Below are positions 1 through 7,040 of a DNA stretch of 8,057 nucleotides, piece after piece. The notes under the pieces are model-generated. The model made no database searches. It saw nothing but the letters and a program-made list of their open reading frames with translations, and was not told the origin of the DNA. The translations under genes and the position numbers were made by a program. The stretch is taken from the NCBI GenBank assembly GCA_002331625.1, contig DCZN01000057.1:6876-14932 (forward strand). Reading direction: 5' to 3'. Origin of the DNA: Nitrospira sp. UBA2083. GTDB taxonomy: Bacteria > Nitrospirota > Nitrospiria > Nitrospirales > Nitrospiraceae. The stretch's first letter is position 1. Every line of letters begins with the position of its first letter.

Positions 1-2162
1 CCGAAGAGCTCGCTTTCGATGAGGCCTGCCGGAATCGCCGCACAATTGACCTTGACCAGCGGTTTGCTTTTGCGTGGGCTGAGATTGTGAATCGCCCGCG
101 CAATCAGTTCCTTCCCAGTCCCGGTTTCCCCAGTGATCAGTACGGTTGAATCAGTCGGCGCTACTCGCTCAACGTTCTTTAAAACCTTCTTGAGGGACGA
201 AGATGAACCGATCAACTCTTCGAAGTTGTGCGTGAGTTTGATCTCTTCCTGCAAATACACATTTTGGGCTTGGAGCCTGGCATTCTCCTGTTCCGCCAAT
301 ACCTGCTCCGTAATGTCGAGGAACATCGTGCGGGTGTAGGTACCACTTGGATCGGGCCGTGACCACCACTTCATCCAGAGCGGCTTGCCGTTGTCCTTAC
401 GGCGAAGTTCAAGGACGATACCGCTGGTATCGATACCTTTGCCCACCGAGTCGAACGCGTCCTTGAGACGGCGTTGCGCGTCGGCTGTCTTCGGCACAAA
501 ATCCCGGCCGTAGAGGCCATCCACCTGATCAGCCGTAATACCCAATGATTTCATGGCAGTTCGGTTGACGCGAAGGAGTTTTGAATCCAGCCCCTCGTAT
601 ACGTAGGCGATCGGAGCTTCGTCAAACAGATCACGCAGCCGTTCTTCGTTTTCTTGTAAGATGCGTTCCATATGCAGCCGTTCCAATTCAGCACCGGCTC
701 GCGCGCCGAACACTTTAAAGACAGACAGGTCGACGCGTTCAAGCGGCATCGGCTTGCGATCCATGACGGCTAGGTGTCCCAGAACCTCCCCTCCCGCACT
801 TATCACCGGAATGGCCAGGTAACTCTGCACGCCAAGACCTTCAAGATCACTCCGGTGAAGCGGAAACCGGTCGGCCACCTTGTCCGCACAATGATAGATT
901 TCACCGGCCAATACTGTTTCGCAGGGCGTATGCGCGATGGCATATTCGAAATTGTCTTTCAGCTGATCGCCGGCCCAGAACGCCAGGGTGCGCACCTTGG
1001 TCCGATCGGCGCAAAACTCGGACACGAACGCATACTCGACACCGAGGGCCTTCGCCAAATTCTTAACCAACGAGTGAAAAAAGCCTTCGCCCACCGCCGG
1101 TGCCGTTCCCTCAAAAATGGCCCTGAGGGTCTGATTGCTCTTGTGCACCGTTTCTTCATAATGCAACCGTTCAAATTCTGTGGCTGCTCGAGTCGCGAAG
1201 ATGCCGAGGACGGACATCACCAGTTCTTGGTCCGGCATGAGATGGCCATCCATGACCGCCAAATGACCCAAGACGGCACCGCACGTGCTCACGACAGGAA
1301 CGCCGCAGTAGCTCTCCACACCGATGTCCTGAATCAATTGGACATGGGGATAGAGCTCCCGGAGTCTGCTGGGGTGATGCACACACTGACGAGTCAGCAC
1401 CGTTTCGCAAGGCCCGCGCGCAGGCACGTCGAAGGGGGGCAACGGTTGCCCTTTGCCCCACCCGGCTTTAGAGACAAATCTGGTGCCGTCTTCGGCAAGA
1501 TGGGAAATGTAGGCATAATCGACACGCAGGGCTGTCGCCAAGTGTTGTACCAGCGATACAAAAAAGTCGGCCCCCACTTGAGCCGCCGTGCCCTCGGCGA
1601 TCACCCTCAACGTTTCTTCCCGTTCCCGAAGCGAGGTCTCGATCACCTGACGATAGAGTTCAACCCCGGCCCGTTCACCAAACAGTTTGAACACCTCAAT
1701 CTCATCTGGTGTCAGAACCATCGGCTTTACATCCATCGCGACCAAATGGCCGAGGACCTTGCGCTTGGGATCTTTGAGTGGCACAGCGAGATAGCTGGAC
1801 ACGCCCAGTGTCACAAGGTCTTGATCACGTGGAAAGAGCAGTTGGACGTCTTGCGCGTAGTGACAGGTTTCGCCACTGATGACCTTCGTGCAGGGCGTGC
1901 CGTCGAGACTGTATTCAACCTGGTCCATGTAGCTATCGCCCTTCCAAAAGGCGAGCGTGCGGATACGGAATTCCGGAAGGAGATACCCCACGAAGGCATA
2001 GCGAATGCCCAAGGCTGCCGCGACATGTTTGACCAATTCCCGAAGAAACTCTGCCCCAGTGGAGGCGACGGTCCCCTCGACAAGGGAGCGGAGAAACTCG
2101 TCCGCCTTGTAGCGAGCTTCCAGCCGGTGTGGATCGTTGAGCGCCGTCACATTGGTCCTCAT
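1..2162 (-). CDS. Triple-GAF, PAS, sigma-54-interacting transcriptional activator (FhlA-like), 3' end cut by window
   Basis: The reading frame is open from ATG at 2162 to the left edge, giving 720 residues without a stop. Three tandem GAF domains lie at about 23-172, 186-333 and 347-497. Each carries an EGT box, a PC(E/T) box, a GV.SY box and a VLGHL..MD box. A PAS/PAC domain follows at about 502-620, then a charged helical linker (about 618-645, ENARLQAQ). The sigma-54 AAA+ domain begins at about 648, with Walker A GETGTGKE at 678-685 and ELF just at the edge. The GAFTGA loop, Walker B and HTH would lie off-window. Proteins of this build (FhlA/NorR-type enhancer-binding proteins) remodel sigma-54 RNA polymerase when their sensory domains bind a ligand or redox signal; the ligand here is unknown. 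GTG at 2150 is an alternative start with AGGA five bases upstream, while ATG 2162 lacks a close Shine-Dalgarno. The gene sits about 106 bases after the GMC/NDH-2/VOC/TVP38 operon on the same strand and may regulate it. Confidence 0.93.
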   Translation of the reverse strand, partial: MRTNVTALNDPHRLEARYKADEFLRSLVEGTVASTGAEFLRELVKHVAAALGIRYAFVGYLLPEFRIRTLAFWKGDSYMDQVEYSLDGTPCTKVISGETCHYAQDVQLLFPRDQDLVTLGVSSYLAVPLKDPKRKVLGHLVAMDVKPMVLTPDEIEVFKLFGERAGVELYRQVIETSLREREETLRVIAEGTAAQVGADFFVSLVQHLATALRVDYAYISHLAEDGTRFVSKAGWGKGQPLPPFDVPARGPCETVLTRQCVHHPSRLRELYPHVQLIQDIGVESYCGVPVVSTCGAVLGHLAVMDGHLMPDQELVMSVLGIFATRAATEFERLHYEETVHKSNQTLRAIFEGTAPAVGEGFFHSLVKNLAKALGVEYAFVSEFCADRTKVRTLAFWAGDQLKDNFEYAIAHTPCETVLAGEIYHCADKVADRFPLHRSDLEGLGVQSYLAIPVISAGGEVLGHLAVMDRKPMPLERVDLSVFKVFGARAGAELERLHMERILQENEERLRDLFDEAPIAYVYEGLDSKLLRVNRTAMKSLGITADQVDGLYGRDFVPKTADAQRRLKDAFDSVGKGIDTSGIVLELRRKDNGKPLWMKWWSRPDPSGTYTRTMFLDITEQVLAEQENARLQAQNVYLQEEIKLTHNFEELIGSSSSLKKVLKNVERVAPTDSTVLITGETGTGKELIARAIHNLSPRKSKPLVKVNCAAIPAGLIESELF

Positions 2163-2214
2163 GTCGGCCTGACCGATTCCTAAGACATGGAAAAGGATAC
2201 AATTGAGGCGAGGA

Positions 2215-2223
2215 AGATTAGCA
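2215..2223 (-). promoter_or_regulatory. Possible extended -10 element for the GAF/PAS/sigma-54 regulator
   Basis: On the minus strand the sequence reads TGCTAATCT. This is an extended -10 (TGn) followed by a hexamer matching TATAAT at only three of six positions. It lies about 45 bases before the ATG at 2162, in the only gap between the regulator and the upstream operon. A TTGCAG hexamer stands 18 bases before the hexamer as a poor -35. No intrinsic terminator with a T-run was seen in 2163-2268, so read-through from the upstream operon is equally possible. Confidence 0.2.
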
Positions 2224-2268
2224 CTGGACAGGAAAACGCTGCAACTACTGAACAACCAGGTTTTACGC

Positions 2269-3066
2269 TCAGTCTGGCAATTGCCTGGAGAGAGCGGCCC
2301 CGCAGCCAATACAGCGGATCTGCAAGGGAATCTCCTTTCGGCCCGCCATCGGATGCGGTGGCGGGCCGAGGAACAACCGAGCGAAGCGATTGGTCCGATA
2401 CCTTGTCAGTAACTTTGGCATCGTCAAAAAGAAGGCAACCATCACAACCCCTGCCATGATCAACGGCCACTGGGCGCTGACGACACCACTCCCCAAGTAC
2501 GTATAGGCAAAGGTCGCCGGGGCCATTCCAAACACAGTGGCAAGGGCAAAGGTCTTCAGGGAGATGTTCGTAAGCCCCGCCCCATAACTCACGACGTCGA
2601 ACGAAAAGACTGGGATCAGCCTTGCGAAAAACACTAATCCCATCAATTGATGATCCGTACACATCTGGCAGAACACTGGCTCAACCTTGTGCAGGCGTGA
2701 AAGGGCGTCGCGGCCCAACGCACGCGCGAGCAAAAAGCAGCCGATGGCGCCGATCTCAGCACCGATCATGGCATAGAGAGCTCCGTAGAACGGGCCGAAG
2801 ACAGCCCCAGCCGAAAGATCCAACGGAAGGCTTGGGATGGGAGGAATCAGGACGGCACAAGCCATGCTGTCGATCAACAGCAGCGGGGCCAGTGGCCCGG
2901 CGCCGCGTAACCAGTCCGTTAAAACCGTCAGGGAAAGGTACCGATCGTAATCAACAGAAGACAATCCCCAGTAGGCGGCGCCGGTGACGATCGCGACCAG
3001 TCCGAATTTGATCCAGATTGTCATGATACGTGGTGTTACGGCGACTGTGATCGTTGCCGCACTCAT
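2269..3066 (-). CDS. TVP38/TMEM64 (DedA-like, VTT domain) integral membrane protein
   Basis: A 265-residue polytopic membrane protein. Hydrophobic segments lie at about 18-35, 58-77, 85-116, 142-162, 170-192 and 199-216. The VTT signatures are clear: a glycine-rich AGAVFGPFYGALYA stretch ending in ARALGRD (86-120), and FFARLIPVFSFD...SYGAGL (146-165) followed by FGMAPATFAY. Members are thought to act in membrane lipid or small-molecule movement; the cargo here cannot be told. Two CxxC pairs stand out, CQMC at 133-136 in the middle loop and CIGC at 252-255 in the tail. The start overlaps the stop of the VOC gene as ATGA and has no Shine-Dalgarno of its own, so translation probably depends on reinitiation. 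M15 (3024) is an internal alternative, less likely because the ATGA overlap is a standard coupling arrangement. It is the last of the four tightly packed operon genes. Confidence 0.88.
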   Translation of the reverse strand: MSAATITVAVTPRIMTIWIKFGLVAIVTGAAYWGLSSVDYDRYLSLTVLTDWLRGAGPLAPLLLIDSMACAVLIPPIPSLPLDLSAGAVFGPFYGALYAMIGAEIGAIGCFLLARALGRDALSRLHKVEPVFCQMCTDHQLMGLVFFARLIPVFSFDVVSYGAGLTNISLKTFALATVFGMAPATFAYTYLGSGVVSAQWPLIMAGVVMVAFFLTMPKLLTRYRTNRFARLFLGPPPHPMAGRKEIPLQIRCIGCGAALSRQLPD

Positions 3067-4112
3067 GGTGACACAAGCTGGATGGTGTGGGCATCCGGAT
3101 CCTGGACGAGAACTCCCTTTCTAAATCCCAAGATCCCATTCGGAACTGACACAACAGTGGATGATACATGTTGTCTCACCCTGCGCAATTCTGCCGTGAC
3201 AGCATCCACGTCAGATACCACCACAGTTGTTTGCCAATACCAAAGATCTGTCGGGTGCGAATCCGCTGGAAATGGCCGACCTACAGCCGGCAGTTCATAC
3301 TCCAAGAATTCCACACCGGGTGGGCCCATCGTCGGGGTCAAGCCGGTCACACGCACGCGAGCGCCGGGGAGACTATCGAGATATTCCTGTTCCGTGCCCA
3401 TGTTCAAGGTGACGCTTGCGACGGTCAAACCGAGCAGGTCGCGGTAGAATTTAACGCTGTTCTCGGTGCTTCGCACCGTCATGGCCGTATGATCAATACC
3501 CAGGAACAGGTCGTCCCCTCCTCTCTTCCAGATAGGATTCCCCTTGCCTTCCGGGAACCAGAGCAGTTCGAGATTGTGTCCGTCCGGGTCGCGGAACTTA
3601 ATCGCCTTGATGCCGGCTGTAGCCTCATTCGATCTCGGAATCGTCTGCGGTCTCGGCGAAATCTGCCTGACGTGATGTTTGCGCAACTGGGCCCAAGCTG
3701 CCTCCATGTCACGCACGACGATCGCGAAATGTTGAAACCAGAGGTCATTACTAGAGGAAGGAACCGGGATGGGCCGAATATCCGGCGGTGAAATGAATTG
3801 CGTCAGCTCGATCTGCTGTTCGCCCAATTGCATGCGGACGATTCGCGCGCGCACCCCGAAGACCCCGTACAACTGATCGTATTCCGGCCCGTCGATTTCC
3901 ACGTCGCTCACCGGCTTAAACGTCAGCACGTCGCGGTAAAAGGCAACCGAACGGTCCATATCGAACACCGTAAAACCGATGGAGGCAATGGATTGCACCG
4001 AGACGTGCGACTTTGATGCCGCCAACGACAGGCTGCTAGACGGTGCAAGGGATAGGCAGAGGAGCGCAATGAGAATTGCACTGACGTGAAGAAGTTTGTT
4101 CACGCTCGGCAC
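3063..4112 (-). CDS. Exported tandem VOC-superfamily protein (glyoxalase/extradiol dioxygenase fold)
   Basis: A 349-residue protein with a Sec-type signal peptide: K6 near the start, a hydrophobic core at about 8-24, and a likely cut near residue 31 (SLA/A). No lipobox is present. Four beta-alpha-beta-beta-beta units follow, forming two VOC modules at about 43-187 and 204-349, with typical (S/N)SVxFYRDxL and DPDGHNLELL elements. By alignment with glyoxalase I-type ligands, module A has G46, E102, H128 and E182, so the first ligand is lost. Module B has H208, E268, Q294 and Q345, so the last Glu has become Gln. Whether metal or catalysis survives is open. The start is GTG at 4112, chosen because GAGG ends six bases upstream and lies inside the last codons of the NDH-2 gene. 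GTG at 4103 is an alternative with no spaced Shine-Dalgarno. Substrate unknown; a periplasmic glyoxalase-like, dioxygenase or binding role is possible. Confidence 0.88.
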   Translation of the reverse strand: MPSVNKLLHVSAILIALLCLSLAPSSSLSLAASKSHVSVQSIASIGFTVFDMDRSVAFYRDVLTFKPVSDVEIDGPEYDQLYGVFGVRARIVRMQLGEQQIELTQFISPPDIRPIPVPSSSNDLWFQHFAIVVRDMEAAWAQLRKHHVRQISPRPQTIPRSNEATAGIKAIKFRDPDGHNLELLWFPEGKGNPIWKRGGDDLFLGIDHTAMTVRSTENSVKFYRDLLGLTVASVTLNMGTEQEYLDSLPGARVRVTGLTPTMGPPGVEFLEYELPAVGRPFPADSHPTDLWYWQTTVVVSDVDAVTAELRRVRQHVSSTVVSVPNGILGFRKGVLVQDPDAHTIQLVSP

Positions 4113-4115
4113 GGC

Positions 4116-5453
4116 TTACCTCGTCCCCACCTGTTCGGCCGCAAGGTCGATTACCGGTGGAGTTGTGCTGACAGAGGCCGGAGCTCGTCCGCGCATGGTC
4201 TGGAATTGCACGAGATCCTTGGAGAACAGCACATCGAGCGTCCACTCGATCGCCACCCTGATTTTCTTTTCGACGCGCGGGAGTTTCAGCAAGTAAATCG
4301 TCCGCCAGAGCCACCAGGCAAAAAATCCCGAGAAGTTCACGCCCAGAATGTTGGCGACGCCGGTGCGCCGTCCGATTGCAGCCAGCTGGCCGAGCGTCGA
4401 GAAGACGAACGGTTTTCTGCAACCATGGCCGATCGCAGCGAGAATATTCTGTGCTGCGACTTTTCCTTCTCGCAGCGCGTGCTGCGCAGTGGGCGGATGG
4501 GCTTCACCAGTTCTGCGATCGGGCACGAGCGCACAGTCGCCCAGAGCCCAGACACCGGGCCACTCGGGCACCTCCAAGTACTCGGTGACCCTGATCCGTC
4601 CCCGCTCTTTTCCACAGGACAGTGCATCCAGAAGCGGGTTCGGACGAGTCCCTGCAGTCCAGACCAAGGTATTGGTCGTAATCGTGGTCCCGTCGCTCAG
4701 TGTGACGTCACGGTCCGTGGCACTCAGGACTTTGCAATTCGAATGGATTTCGATGTGACGCGCTTGCAACTTCTGTTGTGCATAAGCACCCAGGCTCTCG
4801 CTCAATTCCGGCAAGATCACCTTGCCCGGATGGACAAGCACGACGCGCAGCATGTCTTCGCGCAGGTGGGGATAGAACCGGACGGCCTCGCGCAGAAAAT
4901 CATTCATGCCGGCGACCGTTTCGACCCCGGCGAATCCGCCGCCGGCGACGACGAAATTGAGCAACGGAGCCCGGACCTTCGGACAACATTCGAAGTCTGC
5001 CTCTTCCAAGTTTGCGATCATACGATTGCGCAAGAAAATGGCATCGCCCAACGATTTCATCGTCAGGGCGCGCTCCGCCAGGCCGGGTAAGTTGAAAAAA
5101 TTGGTGACCGAGCCAAGGGCCAGGATCAGATGGTCGTACGGCAATGCATGACCATGATGTTCATGGCCGTGCGACACTACGACCTGTTTGGTGACGAGAT
5201 CGATGAAGTCGACCTCTCCATGAAAGAACGTCACACGCTGAAACAGTTTCCGCACCGGATTGACGATGTCCGTGAGATCAAGATCGCTCGCTGCCACCTC
5301 ATGCAGCATGGGTGTAAAGAGAAAGAAATTGTCCCGGTTGACAAGCGTCACCTCCAAGTCGGCCCCTCGCGCCAACGCCCGTTCGAACTCCAGCGCAGCA
5401 TACATCCCGCCGAACCCGCCACCCAGAATTACTACCCGTGTCTTCTCCGTCAT
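4116..5453 (-). CDS. ndh: Type II NADH:quinone oxidoreductase (NDH-2 family flavoprotein)
   Basis: A 445-residue enzyme that passes electrons from NAD(P)H through FAD to membrane quinone without pumping protons. The FAD dinucleotide motif GGGFGG is at 11-16. The second, NADH-binding motif AGGGFAGVE is at 170-178, in VVAGGGFAGVE. The second FAD contact VWALGDCA is at 301-308, followed by the NDH-2 quinone-site motif AQHALREG at 323-330. A hydrophobic, aromatic-rich segment at about 375-392 (FFAWWLWRTIYLLKLP) fits the C-terminal membrane anchor of the family. Length is normal. A histidine cluster HGHEHHGH at 95-102 is unusual. The start has AAAAGGAG ending four bases before ATG. The gene begins 21 bases after the GMC stop and ends 3 bases before the VOC start, so it is an internal operon gene. 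Sulfide:quinone reductase is less likely because the conserved redox cysteine pattern is not evident. Confidence 0.92.
   Translation of the reverse strand: MTEKTRVVILGGGFGGMYAALEFERALARGADLEVTLVNRDNFFLFTPMLHEVAASDLDLTDIVNPVRKLFQRVTFFHGEVDFIDLVTKQVVVSHGHEHHGHALPYDHLILALGSVTNFFNLPGLAERALTMKSLGDAIFLRNRMIANLEEADFECCPKVRAPLLNFVVAGGGFAGVETVAGMNDFLREAVRFYPHLREDMLRVVLVHPGKVILPELSESLGAYAQQKLQARHIEIHSNCKVLSATDRDVTLSDGTTITTNTLVWTAGTRPNPLLDALSCGKERGRIRVTEYLEVPEWPGVWALGDCALVPDRRTGEAHPPTAQHALREGKVAAQNILAAIGHGCRKPFVFSTLGQLAAIGRRTGVANILGVNFSGFFAWWLWRTIYLLKLPRVEKKIRVAIEWTLDVLFSKDLVQFQTMRGRAPASVSTTPPVIDLAAEQVGTR
4119..4122 (-). promoter_or_regulatory. Shine-Dalgarno of the VOC gene inside the NDH-2 C-terminus
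   Basis: GAGG is formed by the last sense codons of NDH-2 (ACG AGG TAA) and stands six bases before the GTG at 4112. It decides in favour of the GTG 4112 start over GTG 4103 and implies translational coupling between the two genes. Confidence 0.7.
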
Positions 5454-5457
5454 CTCA

Positions 5458-5462
5458 CTCCT
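5458..5462 (-). promoter_or_regulatory. Strong Shine-Dalgarno of the NDH-2 gene
   Basis: AGGAG on the minus strand lies four bases before ATG 5453, within the 21-base gap after the GMC stop. It fixes the NDH-2 start and indicates efficient independent initiation inside the operon. Confidence 0.8.
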
Positions 5463-5474
5463 TTTCCCTTCGCA

Positions 5475-7019
5475 TCAGAGTCTCTGTAACAGGTGATCTC
5501 CAACTCGCAACGCGTTGGCAATAATTGTGAGGGATGGGTTCACGGCTGAACTCGATACAAAGAAACTCGCGTCGACGACGTAGAGATTGTCCAGGTCGTG
5601 TGCTTTACAGTTCACATCCAACACGCTGGTCTTGGGGTCACGGCCAAAGCGGACGGTCCCACACTGGTGCGCTGTACCAGCGATGGGGATTTTCTTCCCG
5701 AAATAAAGATGTGTCGGCAGGAGATGGTCTTCACAATCCAGATGATTGAGCATGCGCTTCAGCTTGGCTCCTAGGCGCTGATGTGCTTCCAGATTATTCT
5801 CCGTGTAGGCGAGCGTGATGTTCCCATCCCTGCCGACAAGCACGCGGTTATTCGGATCGGGCAGATCTTCCGAGGTCATCCAAAAATCGAGCGAATGTTT
5901 TGCAGCAACATCAAGGACCAGCCCAGGCGCAAAAGGCGGGGCCCCGAGCTTCAGCATTTCAAAGTCTTGCTTACCGATCATCGAAATGTGGCCCATCGGG
6001 TAATCCCAGTCGGCAGAGGCGTAATAGAAGTCGTTCAAACCGATCGTCTTTTGAAAGACGGTCGGATTCGGCCGCTTCGAAATCGCGAGCATGGCAGAAT
6101 TGTTGTGACACATGTAGTGCCGACCCACCATGTCGGATGAATTCGCCAGGCCGTTGGGATGTGTGCCGTTCGCCGACTTCAAGAGCAACGCTGCTGAGTT
6201 GATCGCGCCGCACGAGACCACCACGACATCAGCCCGATACGTTTCCATTTGCCCGTTGCGCTCAACGACCACGCCTGTGACTTCTCGCCCTGATGTACTC
6301 GTTTCTAACCGAGCGACCAATGCACCAGTCACTAATGACACATTGGGATGCCGGATCGCCGGATCGACGCAGATGACTTGCGAATCCGCCTTCGCATTCA
6401 GCAAGCAGGGAAAGCCATCGCAGGTGTTGCAGCGAATGCAGGCGCCTTTTTCTGGTTGCTGTTCGTTCAGCATGACACCAACCGGCAAATGAAAGGGCTT
6501 GTGGCCGCACTTCAGCCAGTCATCATGCAGTTCTTGAATACGGGGCTCGTGGGAGAGAGCCGGATACTTGTACGGCGCACTGGCTTTCGGTTCGGTCGGA
6601 TCTTCGCCACGATTGCCATGCACATGGTACAGATGCTCGGCCTGGGTGTAATAGGGTTCGAGGTCGTCGTAGGAGATCGGCCATTCCGGTGAGATGCCGC
6701 CGCGGTGCTTCACTTCATCGAAGTCCTGCTCTCGCATGCGAAGCAACGCTGCGCCATAGACTTTGCTGTTCCCGCCGACGTTGTAATGGATGCCAGGATG
6801 AAACGTGACGCCGTTCTTGTCCTTCCAGGTTTCCTTGGCCTTATACCGGTTTTCGATAAAGACAGTCTTGGAGTTCCAGTTGTCCTTCTCACGCGGCAGA
6901 TAGCCGCCACGTTCTAAGAGGAGGATCTTCTTCCCTGACGGGGCCAGCTTATAGGCCAGTGTCCCACCGCCGGGGCCGGTGCCGATGATAATGATGTCGT
7001 AATGGGTTGATGTAGACAT
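5475..7019 (-). CDS. GMC-family FAD-dependent oxidoreductase with a four-cysteine motif
   Basis: A 514-residue glucose-methanol-choline oxidoreductase, which oxidises an alcohol or sugar-like hydroxyl with FAD. The N-terminal Rossmann motif GTGPGGG is at 13-19, closing with LLLERGG at 33-39; GGNSKVYGA at 82-90 fits the FAD-covering loop. The C-terminal catalytic segment shows GTAHQCGT (H451 as candidate base) and VVDASFF...NPSLTI (N494). An insertion CIRCNTCDGFPC (Cys 194, 197, 200, 205) resembles cysteine clusters that in some membrane-linked GMC dehydrogenases hold an iron-sulfur centre; that role is inferred here. No signal peptide is seen, so the protein is probably cytoplasmic or uses a partner for export. 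The frame could begin at ATG 7043, but ATG 7019 is chosen because AAAGG ends six bases upstream and the Rossmann strand then starts near residue 8. First gene of the operon; an electron acceptor such as quinone or a cytochrome is likely but unproven. Confidence 0.9.
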   Translation of the reverse strand: MSTSTHYDIIIIGTGPGGGTLAYKLAPSGKKILLLERGGYLPREKDNWNSKTVFIENRYKAKETWKDKNGVTFHPGIHYNVGGNSKVYGAALLRMREQDFDEVKHRGGISPEWPISYDDLEPYYTQAEHLYHVHGNRGEDPTEPKASAPYKYPALSHEPRIQELHDDWLKCGHKPFHLPVGVMLNEQQPEKGACIRCNTCDGFPCLLNAKADSQVICVDPAIRHPNVSLVTGALVARLETSTSGREVTGVVVERNGQMETYRADVVVVSCGAINSAALLLKSANGTHPNGLANSSDMVGRHYMCHNNSAMLAISKRPNPTVFQKTIGLNDFYYASADWDYPMGHISMIGKQDFEMLKLGAPPFAPGLVLDVAAKHSLDFWMTSEDLPDPNNRVLVGRDGNITLAYTENNLEAHQRLGAKLKRMLNHLDCEDHLLPTHLYFGKKIPIAGTAHQCGTVRFGRDPKTSVLDVNCKAHDLDNLYVVDASFFVSSSAVNPSLTIIANALRVGDHLLQRL

Positions 7020-7025
7020 CCGAGA

Positions 7026-7040
7026 CCTTTCTGCGCAGAA
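7026..7040 (-). promoter_or_regulatory. Shine-Dalgarno and perfect 12-base palindrome before the GMC gene
   Basis: AAAGG (7026-7030) is the ribosome binding site of the GMC gene. It overlaps the end of a perfect palindrome, TTCTGCGCAGAA (7029-7040). The palindrome could be a dimeric regulator site, or in RNA a short stem that shades the Shine-Dalgarno. Both roles are inferred from position only. Confidence 0.45.

Noticed and set aside
774..2183. A 469-codon plus-strand open frame
   Set aside because: It is antisense to the GAF/PAS regulator. The opposite strand shows three GAF repeats with conserved boxes, and the plus-strand translation shows no family signature or plausible start site.
2276..2285. 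Palindrome GGCAATTGCC near the TVP38 stop
   Set aside because: It lies in the coding sequence, has no loop and no T-run, and is too short to support a terminator or operator call.
2180..2662. A 160-codon minus-strand frame overlapping the TVP38 gene
   Set aside because: It is an out-of-frame shadow of the TVP38 C-terminal half. The other frame has clear VTT motifs and membrane segments.
4086..5090. A 334-codon plus-strand open frame
   Set aside because: It is antisense to NDH-2, whose frame carries both dinucleotide motifs and the quinone motif. The antisense product has no recognisable domain.
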